A stretch of 64,000 nucleotides of DNA, from positions 1 to 64,000 of the forward strand of contig JAFTFY010000030.1 of assembly GCA_017458185.1 (NCBI GenBank), in the 5' to 3' direction. A model generated the notes under the pieces. It made no database searches. It was not told the origin of the DNA and was given only the letters and a program-made list of their open reading frames with translations. Made by a program: the position numbers and the translations under genes. Source of the stretch: Neisseriaceae bacterium. Its GTDB lineage: Bacteria; Pseudomonadota; Gammaproteobacteria; Burkholderiales; Neisseriaceae. This document shows positions 24,692 to 34,742 of the stretch, one piece after another (within the stretch, counting starts at the first letter, position 1; every line of letters begins with the position of its first letter).

Positions 24692-26041
24692 TCACGCTTT
24701 TACCGCATATTTTGCCACAAACACCAAATACACCGTTAATAAAACAGACGCGGCAGAAAGAGCAATCAATAAAGCATACCAAAAGCCGTGCAGTTGCCAA
24801 CCTACGCCAAAGCACAGATACGCCCCGAGCCCCAAGCCCAATAGCCAAAAGGCGGCAAAGTGTATCATCATCGGCACTTTGGTTGCTTTATAGCCCCGCA
24901 ATGCCCCTGCGGCAATGGTTTGCACCGCATCAACCACTTGATAGGCGGCGGCAATCAGTAAAATATCGCGTCCCAAATGCAATACCGCCGTGTCGTTGGA
25001 AAATAAATGCACAATAGGCTGCCTGAAAACGGCTAATGCCACGCCCACAAACAACGCCCCGACTGCTCCTGACACAATACACACCAAAGCAATGTGGGCG
25101 GCTCGGCGTGGTGTGTTGGCACCCAACGCCTGCCCGATGCGTGCGGCAACCGCCGCCCCTAACGATTGCGGCAACATATACAAAATGCTGGAAATGGTCA
25201 TCGCCACTTGCTGCACGGCAACAAAATGTTCGCCCGAGCGGGCAATAAAAATGGCAATAAATGAAAATAGGCTGACTTCAATAAAAAACGAAAAACAAAT
25301 CGGCACGCCTAATTTGATGATAGGCTTGAATGCCGCCATTTCAGGCAGCCTAAATGATTGATTAAAAGTGAATTTTTTGAAATAAGCGTGATACGACACA
25401 ACAAGCCATAAGCCGATAAAATGAAACCAAAAAACCACAGCAGTGGCAAAGCCGCAACCTGCACCGCCTAATTTAGGCAAACCGAACACGCCATAAATCA
25501 GTATATAATTCAAAGGGATATTCAATATTAAACCGCCTATGCCTATCCACATCACTTCCTGCGTGCGAGAAACGGCGGCAGCAAATGACTGCAAAGCACG
25601 AGAAGCAACCGCCGCAGGCAAACCAAACGCCACACCGTATAAATAAAGTTGCGTGGTGCGAACGGTTGTGTGTTCCCAGTTTAAGAAATTCGGCAAAAAA
25701 ATGCCTGATAAAACAACGAGTAACGCTCCGATTAAGCCCACAATAAAGCACAGCCACACACCTTGCTGTGCGGTGTAGCGAAGTTCGTCCCATTTTTTCG
25801 CCCCAAAAGCGTGTGATAACAAAGGGTTAAGAGCAGTGGGAAAGGCTAACAGCGTAATATAAATGGTCGCAAATACGCTGGAACCCAAGCCCACAGTGGC
25901 TAAATCGCCACGCGAAACACGAGATGCCATCAGCGTATCCACAAAGCCCGTGCCAACCTGTGCCACTTGGGCAATCATCATCGGCAAGGCAATCGCTAAA
26001 AGTAAATACAATTCGTGAAAAAAGCGTTTTTTGGTGTGCAT
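24692..26041 (-). CDS. norM: MATE-family multidrug efflux transporter (NorM-like)
   Basis: 449 aa, twelve membrane segments in two homologous halves. The N-terminus (L-Y-L-L-L-A-I-A-L-P-M-M-I-A-Q-V-A-Q-V-G-T-G-F-V-D) and the G-A-L-R-G-Y-K motif near residue 385 are MATE hallmarks and resemble neisserial NorM, a Na+-driven exporter of cationic drugs. A DUS in the cytoplasmic central loop codes for S-F-R-L-P-E. It is a single-gene unit; the stop is followed by a DUS. Confidence 0.9.
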   Translation of the reverse strand: MHTKKRFFHELYLLLAIALPMMIAQVAQVGTGFVDTLMASRVSRGDLATVGLGSSVFATIYITLLAFPTALNPLLSHAFGAKKWDELRYTAQQGVWLCFIVGLIGALLVVLSGIFLPNFLNWEHTTVRTTQLYLYGVAFGLPAAVASRALQSFAAAVSRTQEVMWIGIGGLILNIPLNYILIYGVFGLPKLGGAGCGFATAVVFWFHFIGLWLVVSYHAYFKKFTFNQSFRLPEMAAFKPIIKLGVPICFSFFIEVSLFSFIAIFIARSGEHFVAVQQVAMTISSILYMLPQSLGAAVAARIGQALGANTPRRAAHIALVCIVSGAVGALFVGVALAVFRQPIVHLFSNDTAVLHLGRDILLIAAAYQVVDAVQTIAAGALRGYKATKVPMMIHFAAFWLLGLGLGAYLCFGVGWQLHGFWYALLIALSAASVLLTVYLVFVAKYAVKA

Positions 26042-26048
26042 GGTGTCA

Positions 26049-26110
26049 ATCAGTGAGCGGTTAGCAGTGAAAAGTGAGCAGTTATTATATTAAGCCTATG
26101 GCTTAACATA
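26049..26110. repeat. GAGCART heptamer array (composite repeat, truncated)
   Basis: GTGAGCGGTTAGCAGTGAAAAGTGAGCAGTT followed by a hairpin AAGCC-tatGGCTT and a TAACATAAT tract. It belongs to the family at 27010-27096 and 57951-58041, in reverse orientation. Confidence 0.55.
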
Positions 26111-26155
26111 ATATTTTTGATAATGCTACAATTATCTTTCAGGCTGCCTAAAATA

Positions 26156-26746
26156 TTACATTTCTTTTAATTTATTTAAACACTCATTACAAATTTTATT
26201 TAATTCATTATAAAATTGTACCAGTTGTTCTTTTGTTTTTAATTGAATTTCAGGTTTATCTGCCTGATAACCGAAATAATTTCGCTCATATCCCCAAATT
26301 GAATTACATTTTTCTTTTATTTCATTTCCATATTCAACCAATTCAGGAAAAGATAGATATAATTTTTTAATAATCTGATTAGCAACTTTTTGGGTATCTT
26401 TATATTTTCTATCAATAATCAATTCATCAATTTTATAAACTTCATTCTCATCTTCATCAATAGCATGTGCTGTTAAATCATTTTCATCTATTATAGATAA
26501 AATAGCATTAATCAATTTAGCCTTATTCTGATAATTTCTATCATCATTAATTCTTTCCATTTCAAAATCATAATGTTCTTGTGCCTGAATTTTTATGGCT
26601 TGTATTTGTGTATCCAATACTTTTTTATTATGTTTATTCGCTAAATTTAGCGTAATAATACTAAATACTCCTGAAACCAATATACCCAAAACTGCGTCAG
26701 GAATTGCATGTCTAATTGCAGATATAATTTCAATCATAAAATACAC
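26156..26746 (-). CDS. Hypothetical protein with one membrane anchor
   Basis: 196 aa. One hydrophobic segment at about residues 15-37 (D-A-V-L-G-I-L-V-S-G-V-F-S-I-I-T-L) is followed by a long charged alpha-helical domain with predicted coiled coil (40-75) and two Cys near the end. Lys, Glu and Asn are abundant and the gene is much more AT-rich than hisB or adk nearby, which suggests acquisition. No family recognised. It could start at M4. Confidence 0.6.
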   Translation of the reverse strand: MYFMIEIISAIRHAIPDAVLGILVSGVFSIITLNLANKHNKKVLDTQIQAIKIQAQEHYDFEMERINDDRNYQNKAKLINAILSIIDENDLTAHAIDEDENEVYKIDELIIDRKYKDTQKVANQIIKKLYLSFPELVEYGNEIKEKCNSIWGYERNYFGYQADKPEIQLKTKEQLVQFYNELNKICNECLNKLKEM

Positions 26747-26844
26747 TCATTTCTTCATAAAATTGTTTGTGTTGTTTCAACCTAATGACACAATAGGCAA
26801 CCTGAAATCATTTTTGCGATATGCCGTTCTGTTGATTTACGCTA

Positions 26845-26935
26845 CCCTAAAATTATTTTTAACTTCGCGTGCCGCTCATTTAAAAATAATTTTAGGAGAT
26901 TGCCACGCCGTGCTTACGGCATGGCTCGCAATGAC
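26845..26935. repeat. TTGCGAG hairpin element with large side hairpin
   Basis: The 16-bp arms CCTAAAATTATTTTTA and TAAAAATAATTTTAGG form the side hairpin (hp2), followed by GATTGCCACG, hairpin GCCGTGC-ttac-GGCATGGC and CTCGCAATGACG. Member of the modular family described under 58107-58330. Confidence 0.75.
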
Positions 26936-27009
26936 GAATTTCCCGCATAGGAAGTGCTTTCAGGCTACCTGAAACGAAATGGGGCGAGCAAAAGCGAAGT
27001 TAAAAGCAA

Positions 27010-27096
27010 AATCGAAGCATTATCTTAAAATATCTGTCAAGCCTGATAAGGCTTGACATAACAACTGCTCACTACTCATTGCTCACTGCTCATTGA
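27010..27096. repeat. Composite repeat: CGAAGC block, variable hairpin, heptamer array
   Basis: ATCGAAGCATTATCTTAAA, then the hairpin GTCAAGCC-tgataA-GGCTTGAC, then CAACTGCTCACTACTCATTGCTCACTGCTCATTG, a run of 7-bp units of the GAGCART type. With the element at 26845 it fills the 352-bp gap before hisB. Confidence 0.75.
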
Positions 27097-27098
27097 AT

Positions 27099-27692
27099 TT
27101 ACGCCGTTAGCGTGCCTTTGGTTGATGGGGTTTGTCCTGCCATTCTTTCATCGTATGAAATTGCCATTCGCAACGCCCTACCAAACGCCTTAAACACAGT
27201 TTCCGCTTGATGATGTGCGTTTGTGCCACGCAAATTATCAATATGCACGGTTATCATGGCGTGATTGACCAAGCCGTGAAAAAATTCTTCTACCAAATCC
27301 ACATCGAAGTTACCAATGCGAGAACGCGAAAAATCAACGCTATAAAACAGCCCTGCACGCCCTGATAAATCCAACACCACGCGGCTTAACGCTTCGTCCA
27401 AAGGCACAAAAGCGTGTCCGTAGCGACAAATGCCCGTTTTATCGCCCCAAGCCTGACGCAGAGCCTGACCCAAAGCAATACCAACATCTTCCACCGTGTG
27501 ATGGTCGTCAATGTGGGTATCACCTTTTGCCGTGATTTCCAAATCAATCAAGCCGTGCCGTGCAATTTGGTCTAACATATGGTCTAAAAACGGCACGCTG
27601 GTATTTAATTTAGCCCGACCCGTGCCGTCTAAATTAAGTGCAACGGCAATTTGCGTTTCGTTGGTATTGCGTTGAATGTTGGCGGTTCTCAT
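27099..27692 (-). CDS. hisB: Imidazoleglycerol-phosphate dehydratase
   Basis: 197 aa monofunctional HisB, sixth step of histidine synthesis. The repeated metal-binding motifs D-D-H-H-T-V-E-D (residues about 62-69) and the second H-H-Q-A-E near 160-164 are intact, with the F-L-D-H-M-L motif near 36-41. Length is standard. Other his genes are not linked. A terminator follows at 27762 (upstream side), separating it from the adjoining gene. Confidence 0.96.
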   Translation of the reverse strand: MRTANIQRNTNETQIAVALNLDGTGRAKLNTSVPFLDHMLDQIARHGLIDLEITAKGDTHIDDHHTVEDVGIALGQALRQAWGDKTGICRYGHAFVPLDEALSRVVLDLSGRAGLFYSVDFSRSRIGNFDVDLVEEFFHGLVNHAMITVHIDNLRGTNAHHQAETVFKAFGRALRMAISYDERMAGQTPSTKGTLTA

Positions 27693-27761
27693 CGCTTTAT
27701 TCCTAAATTCAAAAGGTTAATCATAACATAAAGATAAAGGTTTCAGGCAGCCTGAAAAGCA

Positions 27762-27790
27762 AAAAACCGTCTTATATAGACGGTTTTTCA
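27762..27790. terminator. Rho-independent terminator hairpin
   Basis: AAAACCGTC and GACGGTTTT arms with an A-run on the left and five T on the right. It lies between hisB and the lipoprotein gene; as both are on the minus strand it ends the lipoprotein transcript before hisB. Confidence 0.75.
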
Positions 27791-27822
27791 GGTTGCCTGA
27801 AAAATATTTTATCAATCAAAAT

Positions 27823-28341
27823 TTATTGCAATGGTGTCATACCCATAGTTTGCATTAAAAAGTTGGTAAATGCAGGATTATCGGGTTTGTTTTGCATAGT
27901 AGGCCATGAGTTTTGCCATACTTCCAAAGCGGTTTGGATTAACTGTTTGGACTGGGCGGACGAAATTTGTCCCGATTGACTGCCCACTGCACCACGCAGA
28001 TAGACATCATACACATTGTCGTCAATCACATTGCTGCCCACTAACGCCAAGCGAAATTGATTGAGTTCTTGTGCGGCTTGCACTTTGGTGATATTGCCAT
28101 TACCCACTTCGCGACTTAAACGCACGGCTTCGTTGCGAATGTCTTGTACATCTGCCCAGTGATTCGGTGCTAAACGGAATACCTGTGGCTGCTGTTGCAC
28201 TGGCTCAATCGGTGCTGGTGCAGGTTGCACGGGCTGTGGTTGTTTTTTAATTGTCGGTGCGGACGGCAAGGTAATGGTCGTGCCACACGCCGACAGCAAC
28301 AACGATACACCCAACAGTGCCAATAGTTTTTTGGTGTTCAT
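27823..28341 (-). CDS. Putative lipoprotein
   Basis: 172 aa. Signal peptide II with lipobox L-L-S-A-C19, then a Pro/Gln-rich linker (residues 30-57) typical of proteins that span the periplasm, and a mainly helical C-terminal domain with no known motif. Neisserial genomes have a similar conserved lipoprotein upstream of adk, but I cannot name a function. Terminators lie on both sides, so it is monocistronic. Confidence 0.8.
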   Translation of the reverse strand: MNTKKLLALLGVSLLLSACGTTITLPSAPTIKKQPQPVQPAPAPIEPVQQQPQVFRLAPNHWADVQDIRNEAVRLSREVGNGNITKVQAAQELNQFRLALVGSNVIDDNVYDVYLRGAVGSQSGQISSAQSKQLIQTALEVWQNSWPTMQNKPDNPAFTNFLMQTMGMTPLQ

Positions 28342-28457
28342 TATCTTTCCCCATCAATGAAAATTAAGAACAAGGCGGTATTCTATCAAATATTGATGAC
28401 ACTCGTGCGTGTTTGTTTGATGTCTGAAATACCCCTTTCAGGCTGCCTGAATACACC

Positions 28458-28495
28458 AAAGGCAACCTGAAACACTGTTCAGGTTGCCTTTTTCG
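28458..28495. terminator. Terminator built from two inverted DUS variants
   Basis: AAAGGCAACCTGAA and its perfect complement TTCAGGTTGCCTTT around a 6-base loop, with T-runs on the plus strand. The arms are DUS variants. It lies just downstream of adk on the minus strand. Confidence 0.75.
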
Positions 28496-28505
28496 ATAAA
28501 AACAC

Positions 28506-29192
<687 letters not shown>

Positions 29193-29194
29193 TT

Positions 29195-29223
29195 ATTGTA
29201 TCATCTATGCTGTTGTGCCACAA
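29195..29223 (-). promoter_or_regulatory. Sigma-70-type promoter of adk
   Basis: On the minus strand: TTGTGG, 17 bases, TACAAT, 36 bases before the adk start codon. The -35 box is weaker than the -10. Confidence 0.6.
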
Positions 29224-29299
29224 AGCATTGCGGCAAAAAATTAAGCAAGACGGCAGGTTTTGTGCCAATCTTGCCTATTTTTTTGGATTAGAACAGCGA

Positions 29300-30049
29300 C
29301 TACTGTTCATTCAAACCATGTTCTGCGAACAATTTTTCCACTTTTTCACGCACCAATTCATCTTTGCGTTGGGCTTCTAATCGCTCACGAACTTGCTCGA
29401 ATGCGGGAACGCGGTTGCCCTTGCGGGTGTCGGTGATTTTTAGCAAATACAGCATATTCTGAAATTTCACCGCTGTATCGGTGATTTTGCCTTTATCCAT
29501 ATTGTCTAATGCAGTGGCAAATTCAGGCGGCAGCATTTGTGGGCTGATAAAATCAGGCGGAGACGCAGGTTGTTCAGGTAAAGACGCAATTAAGTCGCCA
29601 AAACTCATACCTTTACGCAATTTGTCTTGGGCTGAGGCGACTTCTTCTTCCGTTTTGAACGCCGCCATTTGCACTTTCACTTCGCGTCCCAAGCGTGCAT
29701 AAATTTGACGCAATTCGTCTTCACTCACGGTAACGCTTTTTTTCAAATGCTCAAAATATTGAGCCGCATAAAATTGGGCTTCAAAGTTTTGGTGTGCTAA
29801 CTGCACTTCGGGCTGTTTATCCAAACCCGCTTGCAGGGCGGCTTTTTTCAGCACTTCTGCGCGTTGCAATTCTTGCAAAACCTGTTTTTGCACTTCGGCT
29901 TTTTGTTCGGGGGTAACTTTGCCGCCTGTGGCTTCATACTGTTCAATCACCAAATTGACGCGTGCATCATCAATTTTGGGTGCGTCAGCGGCATAAGCGG
30001 CAAGTGCCGCAGCACTTGCCAAAACAAACAATAAGGGTTTGATTTTCAT
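29300..30049 (-). CDS. Periplasmic peptidyl-prolyl isomerase, parvulin type
   Basis: 249 aa. Signal peptide at residues 1-20 (A-L-A-A-Y-A-A-D). An N-terminal SurA/PrsA-like helical chaperone region (25-110) is followed by a degraded parvulin domain (about 125-205) with F-G-D-L-I-A, P-P-E-F and L-L-K-I-T-D-T. It lacks several conserved parvulin active-site residues, so it may be a chaperone rather than an isomerase. It is 15 bases downstream of a second foldase gene. Confidence 0.82.
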   Translation of the reverse strand: MKIKPLLFVLASAAALAAYAADAPKIDDARVNLVIEQYEATGGKVTPEQKAEVQKQVLQELQRAEVLKKAALQAGLDKQPEVQLAHQNFEAQFYAAQYFEHLKKSVTVSEDELRQIYARLGREVKVQMAAFKTEEEVASAQDKLRKGMSFGDLIASLPEQPASPPDFISPQMLPPEFATALDNMDKGKITDTAVKFQNMLYLLKITDTRKGNRVPAFEQVRERLEAQRKDELVREKVEKLFAEHGLNEQ

Positions 30050-30064
30050 ATTTTTAACTCAAAA

Positions 30065-30928
30065 TTATTTAATTTGGGCTTGTTTTAACAAATTCGCAAC
30101 GGCTTGATCCACCCTTTGACCTTCTAATTGGGCAGTTAAAGCCTCTTTCATTTGCTCAAATGTTGGCACTTTGGCATTTCGTTTGTCTTGCACAGAGAAA
30201 ATCGCCCAAATGTTGTTTGTGCCTTGCATAGGCTGTTTGGTGTAATCGCCTTTTTTCAGGTCTTTAACCGCCGCATGTAAAGGCGGAGCACCCACTTCCA
30301 TATCTTTCAGGTTAATGTAGCCTTGATGCATACCGCCATTTTTCTTACCGACTTCGTCAATCGTGTATTGTTTGGCAACATCAACAAATTTTTTGCCTTT
30401 TTTCAACTCTTCCAATACTTTTTGTGCGTCTGCTTCGCTTTTCGTTACGATTTCAGCAATTTGCACTTCTTGCGAACCTTTATAGAAGTCGTTGATTTGA
30501 TTGTATTCTTTACGCACATCTTGTTCGGTTACAGGGTTTTTCTTCAAAACATCAACCGCAAACGCTTGTTCTAACAAGTTTTCTTTAAAGTCTTCAAAGT
30601 CTTGTTTGAATTCGGGTTTTTTGGATTCGCCGCGTTTATCGGCTTCTTCTTTGGTGCGTTTGATAATGTCTTTGTATTCAGCCGTTTCGTCTAATTTGCG
30701 TTTTTTGGCTTCTTGCACAATCACGGTATGCACAATCGCATTTTGTTTTAAGCGTTCGCGTAATTCAGGGCTGTCTTTAATTTGACCATTACTTTGTTTA
30801 GACAAATCAGAAACTTGGCGGTCAATAACCGCACTATCAATTTTAGTGCCATTAACCGTTACCACAGTTTTAGCAGAAACACCTGCCATACTTGCCATTA
30901 AAGCGATTGCCAATAAAGTTTTTTTCAT
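30065..30928 (-). CDS. Periplasmic foldase with parvulin domain (PrsA/PpiC-like)
   Basis: 287 aa from the ATG at 30928, which has AAGGA seven bases upstream; the frame upstream has no such site. Signal peptide residues 1-20 (M-K-K-T-L-L-A-I-A-L ... V-S-A). A SurA_N-like domain (20-140) leads into a parvulin domain (about 150-240) with A-E-I-V-T, F-x-x-V-A-K-Q-Y-T, G-G-M-H-Q-G-Y and the final I-W-A-I-F-S-V. It pairs with the following foldase gene, and outer-membrane protein folding is the likely job. Confidence 0.87.
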   Translation of the reverse strand: MKKTLLAIALMASMAGVSAKTVVTVNGTKIDSAVIDRQVSDLSKQSNGQIKDSPELRERLKQNAIVHTVIVQEAKKRKLDETAEYKDIIKRTKEEADKRGESKKPEFKQDFEDFKENLLEQAFAVDVLKKNPVTEQDVRKEYNQINDFYKGSQEVQIAEIVTKSEADAQKVLEELKKGKKFVDVAKQYTIDEVGKKNGGMHQGYINLKDMEVGAPPLHAAVKDLKKGDYTKQPMQGTNNIWAIFSVQDKRNAKVPTFEQMKEALTAQLEGQRVDQAVANLLKQAQIK

Positions 30929-31105
30929 CTTTATATCCTTTGTGTGAAAATTAAAATTCATTTCTACCTACGGCAGAAATACTCAATCAGTGTGTTTTCC
31001 CAAATGCGTAAAAAGGTGTTATGGTGCGGCGATTTAATCTATTTGTCAATCATTAATTTTAATAGACAGTGTGTCATTAGAAATTTCAGACAACCTGAAA
31101 AGTTT

Positions 31106-31170
31106 ATCAAAGCGTTATCTAAAAACAAATCGTTTTAAACCAAATAACCGCTAATTACTCACTGCTCACT
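31106..31170. repeat. Degenerate composite repeat (CGAAGC block and heptamers)
   Basis: Reads ATCAAAGCGTTATCTAAA, then a worn hairpin segment, then GCTAATTACTCACTGCTCACT. Same family as 33029-33117. It lies between the foldase operon and yciB. Confidence 0.6.
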
Positions 31171-31174
31171 ATTT

Positions 31175-31744
31175 TTAAGCCGCCGTTTGTTCTTCTTGGG
31201 CTTTTTCGTGTTTTTCCATATCGCTAATAATGCCTTGCATATATACCGCTTGGGCGATAAAGAATAAACCCATTAAACCCATAACGCCAAATACTTTGTA
31301 AGTAACCCAAGTGTCGGTAGAAAAATTCCACGCAACCCATAGGTTAGACGCACCTAACAGTGCGAAAAACACCGTCCAAACCCACATCATTTCATTCCAA
31401 ATGTGGTCAGGCAGTTTGATTTCTTTGCCCATAATCGCTCGCAAAATATTTTTGTTGGTGAGTCTGCCAAACAACATTGCCAAAGACACCAACCAAAATA
31501 AAGCAGTGGGCTTAAATTTAATAAACCAGTCGTTTTGCAAAACAATGGTGAGTCCGCCAAAGATGATAATCAACGCTAAACTCACCGCCTGCATAATGTC
31601 CATTTTGCCTTTCATTAAGAAAGTGATGGACGCTTGAATAATGCCTGCAACGACCGCCAAAATGGTGGCAATAAAAATATCATGCGTCAAAATATACGCA
31701 CCAAAAAACAGCAACAAGGCGAGAATATTTAATAACAATTTCAT
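31175..31744 (-). CDS. yciB: Inner membrane protein YciB (septation protein A)
   Basis: 189 aa from the ATG at 31744, which has AGGAG eight bases before it and gives the usual YciB length (about 180 aa); the frame to 31858 would overlap gapA. Five membrane segments (about 3-20, 25-45, 52-72, 80-97, 150-170). Conserved K-F-K-P-T and G-R-L-T-N-K-N segments fit the IspZ/YciB family, linked to cell-envelope integrity and septation. Confidence 0.9.
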   Translation of the reverse strand: MKLLLNILALLLFFGAYILTHDIFIATILAVVAGIIQASITFLMKGKMDIMQAVSLALIIIFGGLTIVLQNDWFIKFKPTALFWLVSLAMLFGRLTNKNILRAIMGKEIKLPDHIWNEMMWVWTVFFALLGASNLWVAWNFSTDTWVTYKVFGVMGLMGLFFIAQAVYMQGIISDMEKHEKAQEEQTAA

Positions 31745-31788
31745 GATACTTACTCCTACAACATTTTGGCGGTTATAACAGCCTAATC

Positions 31789-32811
31789 TTAAAGCGGGCT
31801 TACAGGCATACCGAACATCGCACGGGCAGTATTCAGCATTTGGCAGGAAAAGCCCCATTCGTTGTCATACCACGCTAATACTTTCACCAAGTTGCCATTC
31901 GACACTTTGGTTAGGGTTGCATCAAAAATGCTGGCTGTGGCACAGTGGTTAAAGTCGCCTGAAACCAAAGGCATTTTGTTGTAACCTAAAACACCACGCA
32001 ATGTGCCATTACTTGCGTCTAACATAATTTGATTAACTTCATCAACCGTGGTATCGCGTGCGGCTTCAAAAGTTAAATCAACCATAGATACATTGATGGT
32101 TGGCACACGCACCGCAAAGCCGTCTAATTTGCCTTTGAGTTCAGGCAGCACCAAGCCTACGGCTTTGGCAGCACCTGTTTTGGTTGGCACTAAATTTTGC
32201 ACCGCACTTCTGGCACGGCGTAAATCTTTATGACGCACATCGGTTAAAACTTGGTCATTTGTGAAAGAATGCACAGTGGTCATTAAACCTTTGACAATGC
32301 CCAAATTTTCGTGCAAAGGCAATGCCACAGGAGCCAAACAGTTTGTGGTGCAGGACGCGTTGGATACCACGGTCATTTCAGGCGTTAAAACGCTGTGATT
32401 GACACCATACACCACAGTGGCATCAACATCTTCGCCGCCAGGTGCGGAAATCAACACTTTTTTCGCACCGCCTTGTAAATGAACAGACGCTTTTTCTTTG
32501 GAAGTAAAAGCCCCAGTGCATTCCATAACCAAATCCACGCCCAAATCTTTCCAAGGCAATTCGGCAGGATTGCGGGTGCAGAAAAACGGAATTTTGTCGC
32601 CGTTGATAATTAAATGCTGTGCATCGTGTTCCACAGTTGCATTAAAGCGACCATGCACGGTATCAAACTGCGTCAAATGGGCATTTGTCTCCAAACTACC
32701 AGAGGCATTGACTGCCACAATTTCAAACTGGTCTCGCAAATTGTATTCGTAAATAGCACGGACAACTTGTCGTCCGATACGGCCATAACCGTTAATGGCG
32801 ATTTTAATCAT
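31789..32811 (-). CDS. gapA: Glyceraldehyde-3-phosphate dehydrogenase
   Basis: 340 aa class I GAPDH of glycolysis/gluconeogenesis. N-terminal Rossmann motif I-N-G-Y-G-R-I-G-R, catalytic cysteine in S-N-A-S-C-T-T-N-C near residue 152, S-F-T-N-D-Q and the C-terminal W-Y-D-N-E-W-G are all intact. Cofactor residue D-x-N replaced by V-N-A-S suggests NADP+ may be accepted. Length is normal. yciB lies 44 bases downstream. Confidence 0.95.
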   Translation of the reverse strand: MIKIAINGYGRIGRQVVRAIYEYNLRDQFEIVAVNASGSLETNAHLTQFDTVHGRFNATVEHDAQHLIINGDKIPFFCTRNPAELPWKDLGVDLVMECTGAFTSKEKASVHLQGGAKKVLISAPGGEDVDATVVYGVNHSVLTPEMTVVSNASCTTNCLAPVALPLHENLGIVKGLMTTVHSFTNDQVLTDVRHKDLRRARSAVQNLVPTKTGAAKAVGLVLPELKGKLDGFAVRVPTINVSMVDLTFEAARDTTVDEVNQIMLDASNGTLRGVLGYNKMPLVSGDFNHCATASIFDATLTKVSNGNLVKVLAWYDNEWGFSCQMLNTARAMFGMPVSPL

Positions 32812-33028
32812 GGTTAAATCCTGAAATATCAGTGAGTTACTAAAAATGTTCAGTGTTTCAGGCAGCCTGAAAAAAGCAATTTAGCCCGCCTAAAACTTGC
32901 CTATTTTACAATATTTGGTGAAAAATAGCGTCTTTTATATTAAACGAATATTTTTAAAGGATAAACGGTATTTCAAACGATGAGCAGTGGAGATAACACT
33001 TCTATTATCCTTTCAGGCTGCCTGAAAA

Positions 33029-33117
33029 AACAATCGAAGCGTTATCTAAAAACAATTCGTTTTGTCGCAAGGCAAAACTACATAATTGCTCATTGCTCAT
33101 TACTCATTGCTAATTGA
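33029..33117. repeat. Composite repeat: CGAAGC block, variable hairpin, heptamer array
   Basis: ATCGAAGCGTTATCTAAA, GTTTTG-tcgcaag-GCAAAAC, then ATTGCTCATTGCTCATTACTCATTGC. A DUS adjoins its left end. With that DUS it fills much of the 328-bp gap between gapA and acpS. Confidence 0.75.
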
Positions 33118-33139
33118 TAAAATAAAGGAATAAAAAACA

Positions 33140-33523
33140 ATGATTTACGGCACAGGCACAGACATAGTACAAATCAGCCGTATGGCAAAAAAATGGCAGC
33201 GTTCGGGCGATGATTTTGCTCGTGCCATTTTATCTACCCAAGAATGGGACGATTATTCAAAATGCAAAGATACACAAAAAGCGGCGTTTTTAGCCAAACG
33301 CTTTGCCGCCAAAGAAGCGTTAGCCAAAGCCTTGCGAACAGGTTTCAGGCAGCCTGTTTTTTTTAATAATATCAGCATATTACATAACGAACACAATGCC
33401 CCTTATTTTGCATTGACCGATGAATTACAACAATGGCTAAATAATAAAAATATCAAAAACTTACATTTGTCAATTAGCGATGAAAAAGAATACGCCATCG
33501 CTTTTGTGGTAGCAGAACAATGA
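33140..33523 (+). CDS. acpS: Holo-[acyl-carrier-protein] synthase
   Basis: 127 aa. Transfers 4'-phosphopantetheine from CoA to apo-ACP. The G-T-D-I-V motif (D8) and W-x-x-x-F-A-A-K-E-A-L-A-K-A-L segment near residues 54-66 are the Mg/CoA site. A DUS inside encodes G-F-R-Q-P-V just after this helix. It shares four bases with mutT downstream (ATGA), so the two are cotranscribed. Confidence 0.94.
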   Translation: MIYGTGTDIVQISRMAKKWQRSGDDFARAILSTQEWDDYSKCKDTQKAAFLAKRFAAKEALAKALRTGFRQPVFFNNISILHNEHNAPYFALTDELQQWLNNKNIKNLHLSISDEKEYAIAFVVAEQ

Positions 33524-33933
33524 AAGAAAAACAACAAATTCAAGTAGTTGCCGCGATTATTTTTAACAAAAACGGCGAAATACTGTTATCCAGCCGCCCC
33601 GATGACAAAATTTTCGCAGGCTTTTGGGAGTTTGCAGGCGGTAAAGTCGAAGCAGACGAAACTCCCTTTGCCGCCTTGCAACGCGAATTATTAGAAGAAA
33701 CAGGTTTGCATATTAAAAAAGCACAATACTGGCAAACGCTGACAGTTGAACGCGAAAACGCCATTATTCAAGTGAATTTTTGGCGTGTCGCTTATGGAGA
33801 ATGGCAGGGCGAGTTGCAAGCACGCGAAAATCAACAATTTGCATGGCAAAACCCCAAAAATATCACCGTTACCCCTATTCTGCCAAGCAATCAGCCGATT
33901 TTAGAAGCATTGGCAATTTGTGATTATCCATAA
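33520..33933 (+). CDS. mutT: 8-oxo-dGTP diphosphatase MutT (Nudix)
   Basis: 137 aa. A full Nudix box G41-x5-E47-x7-R55-E-L-L-E59-E-T-G-L is present (41-63). The size and the neighbouring W-E-F-A-G-G-K-V-E motif match MutT, which removes oxidised dGTP to prevent A-to-C transversions. It overlaps acpS by four bases. Converges with pncA, with a DUS in the gap. Confidence 0.9.
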   Translation: MKEKQQIQVVAAIIFNKNGEILLSSRPDDKIFAGFWEFAGGKVEADETPFAALQRELLEETGLHIKKAQYWQTLTVERENAIIQVNFWRVAYGEWQGELQARENQQFAWQNPKNITVTPILPSNQPILEALAICDYP

Positions 33934-33955
33934 TTTTCAGGCAGCCTGAAAGGTT

Positions 33956-34591
33956 TTATTTTCCTAATTTCGCCTTAATTTCCGCCGCATTTTGGCAAAT
34001 CATTGCCCCTTTTTGTTGCATTTCTGCTAATGCCGCCGCAATGGTGTTGTCGCTAATGCCGCGACACGCTGCCAAGTTTAGATAAACCTGCCATTTGCCG
34101 TTATTAAGCAACTGCAACACCGTGTTTTTCACGCAATAATCGGTTGCCAAACCGCCGACAATCAAGGCTGTGGCTTGTTTGGCTTGCAGCCATTCAATCA
34201 GCCCAGTGCTAATCGTATTTGCCAAATCGTGAAAACACGCACCATACGGGTGCATATCTTTCTCCACGCCTTTATATACCAAAAAATCGTATTCAGTTGG
34301 GTGTGGCAGTTGTGGCAATAACTCAAAGCCGTCCGAGCCTACTTCGGCATGCCGCCGCCATGTTACATCCGCATTCGCATAATTTAAGGGCTGTAATGAC
34401 GCTTCCGCATTATCCACAGCCCATACTGCATACGGGCTGTGTGCGTCTTTGGTCATCACACGCAAATCGGCTAACTGGGCTTGTTTATTTAACTCTTCAA
34501 CAATTTCATCGCCCCCTGCCACAGGCAATTCGTTCGGACATAAGGGCGAAAATGTGCGTTGTGCATCAACATCAATCGCAATAATGGTCAT
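33956..34591 (-). CDS. pncA: Nicotinamidase
   Basis: 211 aa isochorismatase-fold amidase turning nicotinamide into nicotinate for NAD salvage. Catalytic triad candidates: D9 in I-D-V-D-A-Q, the Lys of Y-K-G-V-E-K near 107-110, and the Cys in G-G-L-A-T-D-Y-C-V-K near 150. The metal-binding D-A-H-S-P motif near 50 is also visible. Together with nadK at 1134 it represents NAD metabolism in the window, but there is no operon link. Confidence 0.9.
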   Translation of the reverse strand: MTIIAIDVDAQRTFSPLCPNELPVAGGDEIVEELNKQAQLADLRVMTKDAHSPYAVWAVDNAEASLQPLNYANADVTWRRHAEVGSDGFELLPQLPHPTEYDFLVYKGVEKDMHPYGACFHDLANTISTGLIEWLQAKQATALIVGGLATDYCVKNTVLQLLNNGKWQVYLNLAACRGISDNTIAAALAEMQQKGAMICQNAAEIKAKLGK

Positions 34592-34742
34592 GGTTTGTTC
34601 CTTTATATGGTTTTATGTTCAGGCTGCCTGAAACAAAATCATATTATAAAATAATACTATCAATAATAGACAATACCTTATTCAACCGTTACAATTTACG
34701 GCTTTATATTTCACTTTTTTCTAAAATAGACGAGATTGCCTT

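Noticed and set aside
32812..33139. Small RNA gene between gapA and acpS
   Set aside because: The stretch is made of DUS copies and the composite repeat; no separate promoter-terminator unit was found.
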